64,000 nucleotides of DNA from Micavibrio aeruginosavorus_D (GTDB taxonomy: Bacteria; Pseudomonadota; Alphaproteobacteria; Micavibrionales; Micavibrionaceae), in assembly GCF_051245535.1 (NCBI RefSeq), contig NZ_CP195303.1:2294001-2358000 (forward strand), read 5' to 3'. Made by a program: the position numbers and the translations under genes. Shown here one piece after another: positions 35,476 through 44,143 of the stretch. Numbering within the stretch: position 1 is the stretch's first letter; every line of letters starts with the position of its first letter. The notes under the pieces were generated by a model, which was not told the DNA's origin, made no database searches, and saw only the letters and a program-made list of their open reading frames with translations.

Positions 35476-37620
35476 TTATTTCGGTCTGGCAATCACATAT
35501 TGCTCTTCTGAATCGCGGTAGCCGTTGTAATCACGCGGCCTTGCGGGGTTTTTTGCCTCTTGAAGGCCCAGATCTCGGGGCGTGTTGCCGTCCTTGCCCA
35601 GATGAATGGTTTCAACACCTGCTTTGTTGGCGCTCTGTGCAAAGAGGGTGCAGAGGTTTTTCCATTGTGTCGTATTCATGTGGCTGGGCAGGTATTCCAG
35701 TGAATCCAGAACCAGCTCATCACTCTCACCGCGCCATGCCCAGCTCTGGGCGACGACCTCATCGGTCTTGTCGTTGGTGATGACGTAAAAACCTGATGCT
35801 GGTGACAGGAATCCATGGATGGCGCATGCGCGTCCCGCACCACCAACGTGCTGGCAGCAGGCGGTGAAGGCACCGAGGGCCAGGCCGCGCACATCGCCAT
35901 CGGGCAGGCGGTGGAACGTAAACCCATCTTTACCGAAATGGTGGCCAGCAATCGTGATTGCGGGGATGGCGTTCTCGGGTTTGTGTTCGCCTTGCGCCGT
36001 ATATTGATCGTGGTATGCGGCGTACGTTTTTTCAGCGATCGCGAAATCACCATCATCCCAAAACGCCTTCAATCCAATTTCGACCAGCTCCGGAGAGAAG
36101 TTGCGTGTAAATTCTGTATGCGTGGACAAGGCTTCAATTGTGCGGTCATAGGACCAGAAGCGTCCCGACGCATCCTTTTCCGGTGTGGGCAGGAAATGGG
36201 AAAATTTCACGAGATAGGCCATCTTGGGCCCGCATTGCAGAAGGGCGTCGCCCCAGGCTTTCAAGTCGGGTTTTTGATGTTGATCAATCTGATCCTGCGT
36301 CGGAATTTTGATCATCTGTATGATGTCATGCAAGGGTTGATTGCCCGGCTTTCCCCATTGCTCCAGATACCGCAGAACGCGGTCTGTCGTGCCAAACGTC
36401 GCGGCTGTGCTGTAGATGTAGGGCCATGGCGGAATCGAAGAATGGCTTTCGCTTTTAAACATGTCCTGCACATCAAAGAATGTCGTGCGTTTGACCAAAG
36501 CAGGATTTTTTCCGCAGAGATTGGGATTGGAAAAATCATGGGCATCCAGCCAAAGCCGCGTTTGTCGCAGCATGTCTCTGCCTGAATCATCCAGTATTGA
36601 ATCATCTGCGCCAAAGTCATCAACCAGCATACACGCAGTTTCAAACTGCTCATTCCACATGGCAGCCTGCAGGGCCAGGTTGCCATCTGCATCTTTGGCG
36701 TGGACATCGGCATTGAATTCCTGAACCAGCATACGAACGAGCGTAGAGTTTCCATGGTCTGCAGCCAGTGTCAGAAGATTGCGGAAGGTTTGCGGATCAT
36801 AAGCATCGTATTCGTTGATCAGCATGCGGATTGTATTGATCCCCTTGCTCTCTGTCGCTGCGCCCATGGCAAGGCCGATATAGATCTCTTTTTTTGCCTT
36901 CTTCATCAGGTCGAAGATTGTGCGGACCAGATCAGCGTGATCGTTTTCGGCGGCGCTTTTGATGGCAACGGAATGTTCATGGGCGTTGTAGTCGTTGAAT
37001 AAAATTTGCAGCATGTCGGAATGGTTATTCTTGGCCGCGGCTGCAACGGCAGAGCAAAGATTTACGGGTGTCTTATATGCCGCAGCAATGGCGCGGAATG
37101 TTTCAATTTGATTAAAGCCGGCGGCTTCCTTCAGGAGGTCGGCAGGAGTCATCATCATGCTTTTTCCCGCGTCTTTCTTGATCAGAGCGAGAGCCAGATC
37201 TGTATGTCCAAGACGGATGGCCGTGAAAACGTCTACGGCGGCAAAGGCGGGCGACCTATTATCTCCTGCGATTGCGGCGAGATATTCTTCGGTATTTCCG
37301 GCCTCAAGGAACTGTTGGCGGTTTTGGGGTGGTGTCGTTGGGTAGCTGGCGATGATTTCATCATAGGTTTTCTGGCGTTTGTTTTTTTGCGGCCCGTCCA
37401 GTGACGCATACAGATCGCGCACATGGTCAGCACCCGCGCGGGCATGTGCGGCGAGCGCCTCGACCGAGATATCCAGATCATTGTGCGCCAGACGGCGCGC
37501 CAAGGGTGGCAGGGTTTTAGACAGTGCAGAAAAATCACCCTGCGGGTTTTCCGCGCGCACCACATCCAGCGCGGCCAGCGCGTTGGTGATTTCGATGGGT
37601 GGTGGGTTGTCTTTGCTCAT
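35476..37620 (-). CDS. Large cytoplasmic ankyrin-repeat protein with unassigned C-terminal domain
   Basis: A 714-residue protein without signal peptide or membrane segment. Ankyrin-like repeats span about residues 130-340 (AIRLGHTDLALALIKKDAG; AAENDHADLVRTIFDLM; AADHGNSTLVRMLVQEFNADVHAKDADGNLALQAAM in pieces). The C-terminal 170 residues include AIHGFLSPASGFYVIT, DEVVAQSWAWRGESDELVLDSLEYLP and YVIARPK; the strand pattern resembles GNAT-like acetyltransferases, but this is uncertain. Such proteins are often secreted effectors in host- or prey-associated bacteria; nothing here proves secretion. Base composition is slightly more AT-rich than in the neighbours. Confidence 0.8.
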   Translation of the reverse strand: MSKDNPPPIEITNALAALDVVRAENPQGDFSALSKTLPPLARRLAHNDLDISVEALAAHARAGADHVRDLYASLDGPQKNKRQKTYDEIIASYPTTPPQNRQQFLEAGNTEEYLAAIAGDNRSPAFAAVDVFTAIRLGHTDLALALIKKDAGKSMMMTPADLLKEAAGFNQIETFRAIAAAYKTPVNLCSAVAAAAKNNHSDMLQILFNDYNAHEHSVAIKSAAENDHADLVRTIFDLMKKAKKEIYIGLAMGAATESKGINTIRMLINEYDAYDPQTFRNLLTLAADHGNSTLVRMLVQEFNADVHAKDADGNLALQAAMWNEQFETACMLVDDFGADDSILDDSGRDMLRQTRLWLDAHDFSNPNLCGKNPALVKRTTFFDVQDMFKSESHSSIPPWPYIYSTAATFGTTDRVLRYLEQWGKPGNQPLHDIIQMIKIPTQDQIDQHQKPDLKAWGDALLQCGPKMAYLVKFSHFLPTPEKDASGRFWSYDRTIEALSTHTEFTRNFSPELVEIGLKAFWDDGDFAIAEKTYAAYHDQYTAQGEHKPENAIPAITIAGHHFGKDGFTFHRLPDGDVRGLALGAFTACCQHVGGAGRACAIHGFLSPASGFYVITNDKTDEVVAQSWAWRGESDELVLDSLEYLPSHMNTTQWKNLCTLFAQSANKAGVETIHLGKDGNTPRDLGLQEAKNPARPRDYNGYRDSEEQYVIARPK

Positions 37621-37947
37621 AGCGCTTCCCGTTTTTGGTCCTTATGATTGTCATAATCTATCCTTTGGTGTCAAACTTAATGCGGGTGGTGGGTTGGGGG
37701 TGTTTTGAGGGTTGAAAATCGATTTTTTCTATTTTAAATCAAATGGTTGAGCGTTAACGTATAAAAATACAGCGCGTAACGCTATAAAAAACAATGAATT
37801 TCCTTTGACTTATTCTTAGTGTTTTCCCTATAAAACAAATTATAGACCACGGCGGACGCAAAAAAGATCGGCTGGGTCGAACGATGAACCGGGCAAATGC
37901 CGGTTTAGAGTTGGTGTGAAAAAGAAAAACGAAGGGTGTAAGGCGCT
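37621..37947. other. AT-rich 327-base intergenic region with promoter and hairpins
   Basis: Between divergent genes. AGCGTTA (37750-37756) and TAACGCT (37777-37783) form an inverted repeat with a 20-base loop. AACCGG (37887-37892) and CCGGTT (37900-37905) form a hairpin in the probable leader of the aminotransferase. A good promoter is listed separately. No gene is seen. Confidence 0.5.
37805..37834 (+). promoter_or_regulatory. Sigma70-type promoter for the aminotransferase gene
   Basis: TTGACT at 37805-37810 and TATAAA at 37829-37834 are separated by 18 bases. The expected start of transcription is near 37842, giving a leader of about 105 bases that contains a hairpin at 37887-37905. Confidence 0.5.
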
Positions 37948-39183
37948 ATGGTGGCTCTGCCTCCGCGCGATGGTAACGGCCAATTGCTTTCCGGTCTGAC
38001 GAACGGTGAAGCATCAAGCGCCACGCCGTTTATGCGCCCGATCCTGAATGACATTCATCACAATCCCGGTGCCGAAATCGTCCGCTATGCGCGCGGGCGC
38101 GAGAATATGATCGCGCTCAGCATGGGCGAGGGCGATGCACCGACGCCGGATTTTATTATCCGCAGTCTTCAGGACGCGTTGGGCCGTGGTGAAACATTTT
38201 ATTCCCCACCGCTGGGCCGCCCCGAATTGCGGCAGGCATTGTCCGCCTATTACCACCGCCATTACGGCCACGATATTCCGATGGAGCGTTTTTTTGTTAC
38301 GCCGTCGGGTACATCCGCCGTGCATCTGGCGCTGTCCGCCGTTCTTGAAAAAGATGACGAAGTCATCGCCGTTGTGCCGATGTGGAAAAACCTGCTCGGC
38401 GCGATGCGTTTGCAACAGGCGGATATCAAGCCGGTTTATCTGGATCTATCGGCGGATGGTCAGGATTGGGTTCTGGATGTTGAGCGTATTTTTGCCACGG
38501 TAACACCGAACACGCGCGCCATCGTCATCAATTCCCCGAACAACCCGACCGGATGGATCATGACCACCGATCAAATGCGCGCGGTGATGGATTTTGCCCG
38601 TGCGCGCGGCATCTGGGTGATTTCGGATGAGGTCTATAGCCGTATGGTCTACGGCGTGTCCTGCGCTCCCAGTTTTCTGGATGTGGCACAGCCCGATGAC
38701 CGCTTGCTGGTGATCAACAGCTTCTCCAAAAACTGGGCTATGACGGGCTGGCGTCTGGGCTGGTTGATCGGGCCGAAAGAGGCCGAGCAGAAGATTTACG
38801 ATCTGGTCCTGTATGATTCCCTGTGCCCGAATACGTTCACGCAATTCGGGGCCATCGCCGCGCTGGAACAGGGCGAAGATTTTATTGCGGAGCAAAAAAT
38901 CCGCTACGAACACAATATGCAGATCGTGCAGGGTTATTTCGACGATATTGGCGGCATCATTGCCCCACGCACACGCATGGGATTTTACAGCTTCTTCAAG
39001 GTCGATGGCCATGATGATTGCATGAATCTGGCCCGCAATCTGGTCGATCAGGCCGGGCTGGTTCTGGTGCCGGGTTGCGCCTTCGGTGAAAATGTGAAAG
39101 GTTTCATGCGGATGTGCTTTGCCGTTTCTGAACCGCGCCTGCGTCTGGCGTTGGATCGATTTGCAGCGGCCATAAAGCGCTAA
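37948..39183 (+). CDS. Class I PLP-dependent aminotransferase (411 aa)
   Basis: Fold type I aminotransferase of normal length. Motifs in order: MGEGDAPTPDF, YSPPLGRPELRQALSAYY, VTPSGTSAVHLAL (phosphate loop), NSPNNPTGWIMT, VISDEVYSRMVYG (cofactor Asp and Tyr) and NSFSKNWAMTGWRLGWLIG with the Schiff-base Lys at about 261. The C-terminal Arg that binds the substrate carboxylate lies in MRMCFAVSEPRLRLAL. The group includes aspartate and broad-specificity aminotransferases; the substrate is not settled. The SpoU methylase gene follows 33 bases downstream. Confidence 0.9.
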   Translation: MVALPPRDGNGQLLSGLTNGEASSATPFMRPILNDIHHNPGAEIVRYARGRENMIALSMGEGDAPTPDFIIRSLQDALGRGETFYSPPLGRPELRQALSAYYHRHYGHDIPMERFFVTPSGTSAVHLALSAVLEKDDEVIAVVPMWKNLLGAMRLQQADIKPVYLDLSADGQDWVLDVERIFATVTPNTRAIVINSPNNPTGWIMTTDQMRAVMDFARARGIWVISDEVYSRMVYGVSCAPSFLDVAQPDDRLLVINSFSKNWAMTGWRLGWLIGPKEAEQKIYDLVLYDSLCPNTFTQFGAIAALEQGEDFIAEQKIRYEHNMQIVQGYFDDIGGIIAPRTRMGFYSFFKVDGHDDCMNLARNLVDQAGLVLVPGCAFGENVKGFMRMCFAVSEPRLRLALDRFAAAIKR

Positions 39184-39216
39184 GGTTCACCCTTAGACGA
39201 CGAAGGTTCCCCCAGC

Positions 39217-39798
39217 ATGATGCGCGGCTTCTTCGGTGTTGGTGTGCAAAGCATCAGCAAGGAACAAAATCTCGGCAATCTGGTCCGGACCACCCATGCC
39301 TTTGGCGGGTCGTTCTTCTTCACCATCAAACCGGACATTGATCTGGATCTGGTCCGTGTGTCGGATACGTCCGATGCGTTCGATCACCTGCCCTTGTATA
39401 ATTTTGACTCGGTTGAAAATTTGCGTTTGCCCACCGGGTGCCAATTGGTGGGGGTGGAGCTGACGGAGGAATCCGTTCCGTTGCCGTCCTTTCGCCACCC
39501 GACCCGGGCGGCCTATGTGCTGGGGCCGGAAATGGGCAGCCTGTCACCCGACCTGCTGGCCCAATGCGACCATGTCATCCGCATTCCCATGAAATTCTGC
39601 GTCAATGTCGGGGTGGCTGGGGCCATCGTGATGTATGACCGCCTGATGTCGCTGGGCCGGTTTGCGGAGCGCCCTGTGGCGGCGGGCGGACCAATGGGGG
39701 ATCAGATGGGTGGGCTTATGGGCAATATGCCGGACCCCGTCTGGCAACCGCGCCGGGTTGTGCGCCATCCGCTCAAGGGGCGGAAAGTCACGGAATAA
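39217..39798 (+). CDS. SpoU/TrmH-family RNA 2'-O-methyltransferase
   Basis: A 193-residue SPOUT-superfamily methylase. The knot-forming C-terminal motifs are AYVLGPEMGSLSPDLLAQCD and HVIRIPMKFCVNVGVAGAIVMYDRL, with the N-terminal SKEQNLGNLVRTTHAFG (catalytic Arg). In the family the consensus IPM...SLNVAVA...Y is replaced by IPMKFCVNVGVAGAIVMYD, with Cys-Val where Ser-Leu is usual. It modifies a ribose in tRNA or rRNA; the target is unknown. AAGG precedes the ATG. It probably shares a transcript with the aminotransferase. Confidence 0.88.
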   Translation: MMRGFFGVGVQSISKEQNLGNLVRTTHAFGGSFFFTIKPDIDLDLVRVSDTSDAFDHLPLYNFDSVENLRLPTGCQLVGVELTEESVPLPSFRHPTRAAYVLGPEMGSLSPDLLAQCDHVIRIPMKFCVNVGVAGAIVMYDRLMSLGRFAERPVAAGGPMGDQMGGLMGNMPDPVWQPRRVVRHPLKGRKVTE

Positions 39799-39910
39799 GC
39801 CGCCGGTATGCGGAGGGATTTTTTACGGTTGCCAAGGCCGCTCGATTCTCTAAACTGGGCATCCTGATATTCCAATGAATGCCCACTGCAGGCAAAGGGT
39901 GCTTTTTATC

Positions 39911-40438
39911 ATGCCGATGCTCCGATCTTCTTCGTTTTTCCTCTCGCTGGCTGCGGTTGCGGCCATCCTGCTCGCCGCTCCGGCGGCGCAGGCGCAAAAC
40001 CCGGTTGAGCTGGGCGTCCACGGAAACTGGACGGCCTATCGCATTGACGAAACCGGGGGCAAGGTCTGCTATATGGCGGCCCAGCCGGACAAGGCCGAGG
40101 GCAAATATAACCGCCGCGGCGAAATCTTCGCGCTGATCACCCACCGCCCGGCGGAAGGCAGCCGCAACGTGTTCAGCTACATCTCTGGCTATGAATACAA
40201 GCCGGGCAGCGACGTGACCGTGACGATTGATGGTCAGTCCTTCACCCTGTTCTCACAAGATGACACGGCCTGGGCCCCGGATGCGGCGACGGATGAGAAA
40301 ATCGCCAACGCCATCCGCAAGGGCTCCAAAATGGTGGTCAAGGGGCGTTCGGGTCGCGATACGGCGACCACCGATACCTTCATCCTGAAGGGGTCGGGCG
40401 CGGCCCATGATGCGATTAATGCGGCGTGTGCGAAATAA
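39911..40438 (+). CDS. IalB (invasion-associated locus B)-family secreted protein
   Basis: A 175-residue precursor with a signal peptide (SSSFFLSLAAVAAILLAAPAAQA, cleavage before QN). The mature domain matches the IalB-family pattern of alphaproteobacteria: GNWTAYRIDETGGKVCYMAAQP, ALITHRPAEGSRNVFSYISGYEY, DTAWAPDAATDEKIANAIRKG and MVVKGRSGRDTATTDTFILKGS (in pieces). In Bartonella IalB aids erythrocyte invasion; in most alphaproteobacteria the function is unknown. The frame opens at 39875, but ATGs at 39911 or 39917 fit the signal peptide. Confidence 0.85.
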   Translation: MPMLRSSSFFLSLAAVAAILLAAPAAQAQNPVELGVHGNWTAYRIDETGGKVCYMAAQPDKAEGKYNRRGEIFALITHRPAEGSRNVFSYISGYEYKPGSDVTVTIDGQSFTLFSQDDTAWAPDAATDEKIANAIRKGSKMVVKGRSGRDTATTDTFILKGSGAAHDAINAACAK

Positions 40439-40875
40439 GAGTCCTCTTGAAATAAAATTGACTAAAAAGGTGCGGTTTTCCGCGCTTTTTTGTGCCGTGT
40501 TGCGGTGCAAGTCATTGAAACTAGACGGCATTTTATCAAATCCCATCACTTTGTTAACCCGTTGGGGATAAGATTAGGAAATAAGGCGATTTTGGGGCCG
40601 TTTTGGGGCGGTTCCACACAAAAAAGCCCTTTGGATAAAAGGGTTAACGCCCTTATAAAGCGGTTGTTCGCCCCCCGGCGCTGTGCTAATTCTGAGGGGC
40701 AAAATTAATGAAGTGTTAACGATTTGGGGTCACTGTACCTGTCGCGTTTTGGGGCGTTTGGCTCCTGATCTGGCGACGTGCCCCACCAACCAGGAGGATA
40801 GAACGTTTTCCCGCCTTGTCGGACTTTTGCATCGGTAACGGTGCATGGACAAACGGGGGATCGGATCTCTACCCA
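40439..40875. other. Intergenic region upstream of the M23 peptidase gene
   Basis: A 437-base gap. A hairpin GCGG-TTTT-CCGC near 40472 followed by a T-run can terminate the IalB gene. A promoter-like TTGTTC (40664-40669) and TAATTC (40687-40692) pair with a 17-base spacer lies further on. AGGAGG at 40792-40797 has no start codon at normal distance. A 14-codon ORF (ATG at 40845, stop 40887-40889) overlaps the M23 start in another frame and could be a leader. Nothing else is seen. Confidence 0.45.
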
Positions 40876-42423
40876 ATGCCAAAGCTTAAACGACGCCCGA
40901 ACAAAATTCTCTCTATGATCCCGCCTGTTGCGGTGCAAGATGTCTTGCATCGTTTGAACCGTTATTTGCCGCTGCGTCATCGCCATGTGCTGACCCGGAA
41001 CAATACGGTGCGTCTGCGCTATGTCGCGGGCCCGGTTTGCGCTGTGGTCATGGTGGGTCTGGTTTTTTCCGCGCTGGGCAATCCGGCGCAGGGGATCTCG
41101 TCTGAACTGACGGCGCAGGCCTATGCCAATCTTGAGCCCGCCGCCGGTGGTGAGCGTCAGGATGGCGAAGAAGGTCTGGTGACCCAATTGGCCGCGACGC
41201 AAAAACGTCTGCAACGCTATACGGCCGCCTCGTACACGATGGATGCGGGCCAGACTGTAGCCATCAACCGCGCTGCGACCCTCGCGCCCAAGGAAAAACA
41301 AGTTAAAATCGCCCCCGGCGACACCCTGACAGGGGCGTTGTTGCAGGCGGGCCTGTCCGATAAAGACGCCTATGGCGTGGTGCAAGCCATGAAACAGCAT
41401 GTGAACCCGCGCTCGATCCGCCCGGGTCAGGTGTTGCAGGTGCGCTTTGATCAAGGCGAAGGCGAAGTGAAGCCGTTGGCGCAGGTCAGCATGGCCATGG
41501 ACGCGCTGAAAACCATCACCGTGGCCCGCGCGGCAACCGAAGAAGCCGGGTTCAAGGTTGATGTGAGCGAGAAGAAGGTCGTCAAAAAACTCTACACCCA
41601 AGCGGCGGACATTTCCGTGTCGGTTGTGGGCGCGGCGGCCAAGGCGGGCATCCCGTCGGCGGTTGTGAACGAAGCGATCCGGATTTATTCCTGGGACGTC
41701 GACTTCCAGCGTGACATTCGCCAAGGCGACAAAATCGAAATCACCTACGAAGCTTATGAAACCGAAGACGGCCAGCGTGTAAAAACGGGCGATGTCCTGT
41801 ACACCCAATTGTCCGTCAGCGGCATCGACATCCCGCTCTATCGTTATGAAACCAGCGAAGGTCGCGTGGATTACTTCCAGCCGAATGGCCGGTCCATCCG
41901 CAAGACGCTGATGAAAACCCCGATTGATGGGGCGCGCATTTCATCCGGCTTTGGCGTGCGCCGCCACCCGGTTCTGGGCTACACCAAAATGCACAAGGGC
42001 ATGGACTTCGCCGCGCCGACCGGCACGCCGATCTATGCCGCTGGTGATGGCACGATTGAAAAGGCCGGGAAATTTTCCAGCTTCGGGAACTATGTCCGCA
42101 TTCGCCACAATGGCCAGCTGAAAACCGCCTATGCCCACATGAGCCGTTTCGGCAAAGGCATCACCCCGGGCACCCGCGTGCGTCAAGGACAGGTGATTGG
42201 CTATGTCGGCACCACTGGCCGCTCCACTGGCCCGCACTTGCACTATGAAGTTCTGGTCAACGGCGTGCAGAAAAACCCGCGCAGCCTGGACCTGCCCACG
42301 GGCGAGACGCTGGGCGGCGAAGAAATGCGCCTGTTCAAAGCCCACGTGAAGCAGATGGACCGCGACATCTCCAACGGCCGCGCCCTGCGTTATGCCCGCA
42401 ACACGGCAAGCCCGGCGCAGTAA
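40876..42423 (+). CDS. M23-family peptidoglycan DD-metalloendopeptidase
   Basis: A 515-residue membrane-anchored cell-wall hydrolase. After a basic N-terminus there is one transmembrane segment (VAGPVCAVVMVGLVFSALG), an OapA/LysM-like region (VKIAPGDTLTGALLQAGLSD ... IRPGQVLQV), a second helper domain and the C-terminal LytM/M23 domain. Zinc ligands are in KMHKGMDFAAPTGTPIYA (HxxxD) and TGPHLHYEVLVNG (HxH), with YAHMSRF as the further His. It resembles MepM-type endopeptidases that cleave cross-links to allow wall growth. The ATG at 40876 is in frame; a TTG at 40816 is an alternative start. Confidence 0.88.
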   Translation: MPKLKRRPNKILSMIPPVAVQDVLHRLNRYLPLRHRHVLTRNNTVRLRYVAGPVCAVVMVGLVFSALGNPAQGISSELTAQAYANLEPAAGGERQDGEEGLVTQLAATQKRLQRYTAASYTMDAGQTVAINRAATLAPKEKQVKIAPGDTLTGALLQAGLSDKDAYGVVQAMKQHVNPRSIRPGQVLQVRFDQGEGEVKPLAQVSMAMDALKTITVARAATEEAGFKVDVSEKKVVKKLYTQAADISVSVVGAAAKAGIPSAVVNEAIRIYSWDVDFQRDIRQGDKIEITYEAYETEDGQRVKTGDVLYTQLSVSGIDIPLYRYETSEGRVDYFQPNGRSIRKTLMKTPIDGARISSGFGVRRHPVLGYTKMHKGMDFAAPTGTPIYAAGDGTIEKAGKFSSFGNYVRIRHNGQLKTAYAHMSRFGKGITPGTRVRQGQVIGYVGTTGRSTGPHLHYEVLVNGVQKNPRSLDLPTGETLGGEEMRLFKAHVKQMDRDISNGRALRYARNTASPAQ

Positions 42424-42437
42424 GCGGATATGAATTC

Positions 42438-42470
42438 AAAAAAGCCCCGGTGATGTCCGGGGCTTTTTTG
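42438..42470. terminator. Bidirectional rho-independent terminator
   Basis: AAAAAAGCCCCGG and CCGGGGCTTTTTT form a perfect stem with loop TGATGT, between the convergent M23 peptidase and GhrA-like genes. Confidence 0.92.
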
Positions 42471-42478
42471 TTTTTGTC

Positions 42479-43411
42479 CTAATACCCACGCCCAAAATCC
42501 ACCAACCCCGGCGGGTCCTCACCACGGTCCAGCATGGTGATCGCCTGACGAATGGCGGCCACGCCTGTTTCTGGGATGGTGATGGCGGCGATGTGGGGGG
42601 TCGCCAAAATTTGCGGGTGGGACCAGAAGGGATGGTCGGCGGGCAGGGGTTCGGTGCGGAACACGTCCAAAGCCGCCATGCGCAGTTGCCCGCTGTCCAG
42701 TGCCGGGATCAAATCGTCTTCGACCAGATGCTTGCCGCGCGCGGCGTTGATCAGGCAGGCGCCTTTGGGCAATTGCGCGAACAAATCGCGGTTCAGAATG
42801 TCTTCCGTGTCGGGCGTCAAGGGCAGCAGGCAGACCAGAATGTCGCACCCTTTCAGGAAATTGGGCAATTGGTCATGCCCGGCATAAACGCCCACCCCGT
42901 CAATCGTATGGCGCGTTCTGGCCCAACCGCGCACGCGGAAACCGAGGGCGGCCAGCGCGCGGGCGCAAGCCCCGCCCATTTCGCCCAGCCCCATAATGCC
43001 AACGACGCGATCCTTGGCCAGTGTCGGCATGATCCCGCCCCATGGGATGGACGACCCACCCGCCTGCACCAGATCATGGTCGCGGTGAAAGCGCAGGACA
43101 TAGCTGGTCACATAATCGACCATGCCGGATGACAGGCCCGGTTCAATCATGCGGATCAGTTTGGCGGGATGGGGAAAGTCGGGGTGGCCAATATATTGGT
43201 TCACACCCGCCGACAGCGATAAAACCGCGCGTAAATTCGGGTGCGCATCGCGGTCACCGGAGAAAATTTTCCACGCCACCATGTGTGTGATGTCGGATGG
43301 ATCGCCAACATCGGGCCAGATGCGCATATCCAGATCGGCCAGACCGGCGCGCAGTGCGGGAACCCAGTGCGGGTTATCAACAGAATAAACAGGGCGAAAG
43401 AGAATCGCCAT
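42479..43411 (-). CDS. GhrA-like glyoxylate/hydroxypyruvate reductase (D-2-hydroxyacid dehydrogenase)
   Basis: A 310-residue NAD(P)-dependent D-2-hydroxyacid dehydrogenase. The Rossmann loop is VVGIMGLGEMGGACARAL, then LLPLTPDTEDILN, INAARGKHLVEDDLIPALD and the catalytic-His region HPQILATPHIAAITIPE. The short form and this C-terminus fit the GhrA group that reduces glyoxylate and hydroxypyruvate. The ATG at 43411 has GAGGAAA upstream; a longer open frame to 43579 is an artefact because it runs through a MITE-like element. Confidence 0.9.
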   Translation of the reverse strand: MAILFRPVYSVDNPHWVPALRAGLADLDMRIWPDVGDPSDITHMVAWKIFSGDRDAHPNLRAVLSLSAGVNQYIGHPDFPHPAKLIRMIEPGLSSGMVDYVTSYVLRFHRDHDLVQAGGSSIPWGGIMPTLAKDRVVGIMGLGEMGGACARALAALGFRVRGWARTRHTIDGVGVYAGHDQLPNFLKGCDILVCLLPLTPDTEDILNRDLFAQLPKGACLINAARGKHLVEDDLIPALDSGQLRMAALDVFRTEPLPADHPFWSHPQILATPHIAAITIPETGVAAIRQAITMLDRGEDPPGLVDFGRGY

Positions 43412-43460
43412 CTCGTCATTTCCTCTTTGATGGTGAATGATGCGCAAAGTGATTCTTTTA

Positions 43461-43603
43461 GGGTCTGTACTCAATTGACGGATTTTGTGCCGAAAACGGT
43501 GGTTTTCGAGAACCGCCCCGCAGAATACATTGATGTATTTGAGGAGCGGAAGCGCAGAAAAGCGTCGTTTGCAGGCCAAAAGACTATAATTGAGTACAGA
43601 CCC
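43461..43603. mobile_element. 143-bp MITE-like element with 16-bp perfect terminal inverted repeats
   Basis: GGGTCTGTACTCAATT at 43461-43476 is exactly inverted as AATTGAGTACAGACCC at 43588-43603. Both ends are flanked by TA (43459-43460 and 43604-43605), as expected for a TA target duplication of the IS630/Tc1-mariner group. The interior has two further hairpins: CGAAAAC/GTTTTCG (43491-43508) and AATACAT/ATGTATT (43524-43539). There is no transposase gene. It lies between the divergent GhrA-like and Rap1a-like genes. Confidence 0.75.
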
Positions 43604-43639
43604 TAATTACTTTATTCCCATCCGGATCGAACACAAGCC

Positions 43640-44143
43640 ATGAATATTGCCCGCAAATCCATCCGTCTGACTTTTTTGCTGGGGTTGGCTTTGATCCTGC
43701 CCGGCCATGTGTCCCTTTCAGGGGCGCAGGGTGTGCCGAATAATTTGCCGCGCACGGCCATGTCGGGCCAGACATTGATGACATTCTGCGCCAGCAAGCA
43801 TGACGTGGATGCCGGGTTCTGCAGTGGGTATATCGCCGCCGTGGCCGAAGCTATGCTGGTCCAGCCGACTTACGCCCAACGTGCCTGTGACCATGCCACG
43901 GTCAAGCCGCAGCAATTGGTCGATACGGTGAAGATCGAAGTGGATGCCGACCCCTCCCTGACCCGGTTGCCCGCCGGGGTGATGGTGGCGCAGGTGATGG
44001 CGATGTCCTATCCCTGCTATAACGATTATGCCCCGGCCGCCGGGGATGTTGTGACCAGCGGTGTCGCTGGCTATCAGGTTGAACCGTTGCCGGCACCGCC
44101 CGTTTCATCTGAGGCTGTATCGTCATTCGGCTTGCGCCCGTAA
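43640..44143 (+). CDS. Secreted Rap1a/Tai-like small protein
   Basis: A 167-residue precursor with a signal peptide (SIRLTFLLGLALILPGHVSLSGAQG). The mature part carries the Rap1a/Tai immunity-like pattern: LMTFCASKHDVDAGFCSGYIAAVAEAM, QRACDHATVKPQQLVDTVKIEVDADP and VMVAQVMAMSYPCY (short pieces), with four Cys spaced for two disulfides. Family members in Serratia and others neutralise type VI amidase effectors in the periplasm. No cognate toxin gene or secretion locus is next to it, so the immunity role is uncertain. Its 3' end overlaps the convergent surf1 by about 70 bases. Confidence 0.65.
   Translation: MNIARKSIRLTFLLGLALILPGHVSLSGAQGVPNNLPRTAMSGQTLMTFCASKHDVDAGFCSGYIAAVAEAMLVQPTYAQRACDHATVKPQQLVDTVKIEVDADPSLTRLPAGVMVAQVMAMSYPCYNDYAPAAGDVVTSGVAGYQVEPLPAPPVSSEAVSSFGLRP

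Noticed and set aside
40705..41808. 367-codon open frame on the minus strand
   Set aside because: Antisense to the M23 peptidase; no recognisable features.
43412..43579. N-terminal extension of the GhrA-like reductase
   Set aside because: The extra residues are encoded partly by the MITE-like element, and a good SD precedes the internal ATG at 43411.
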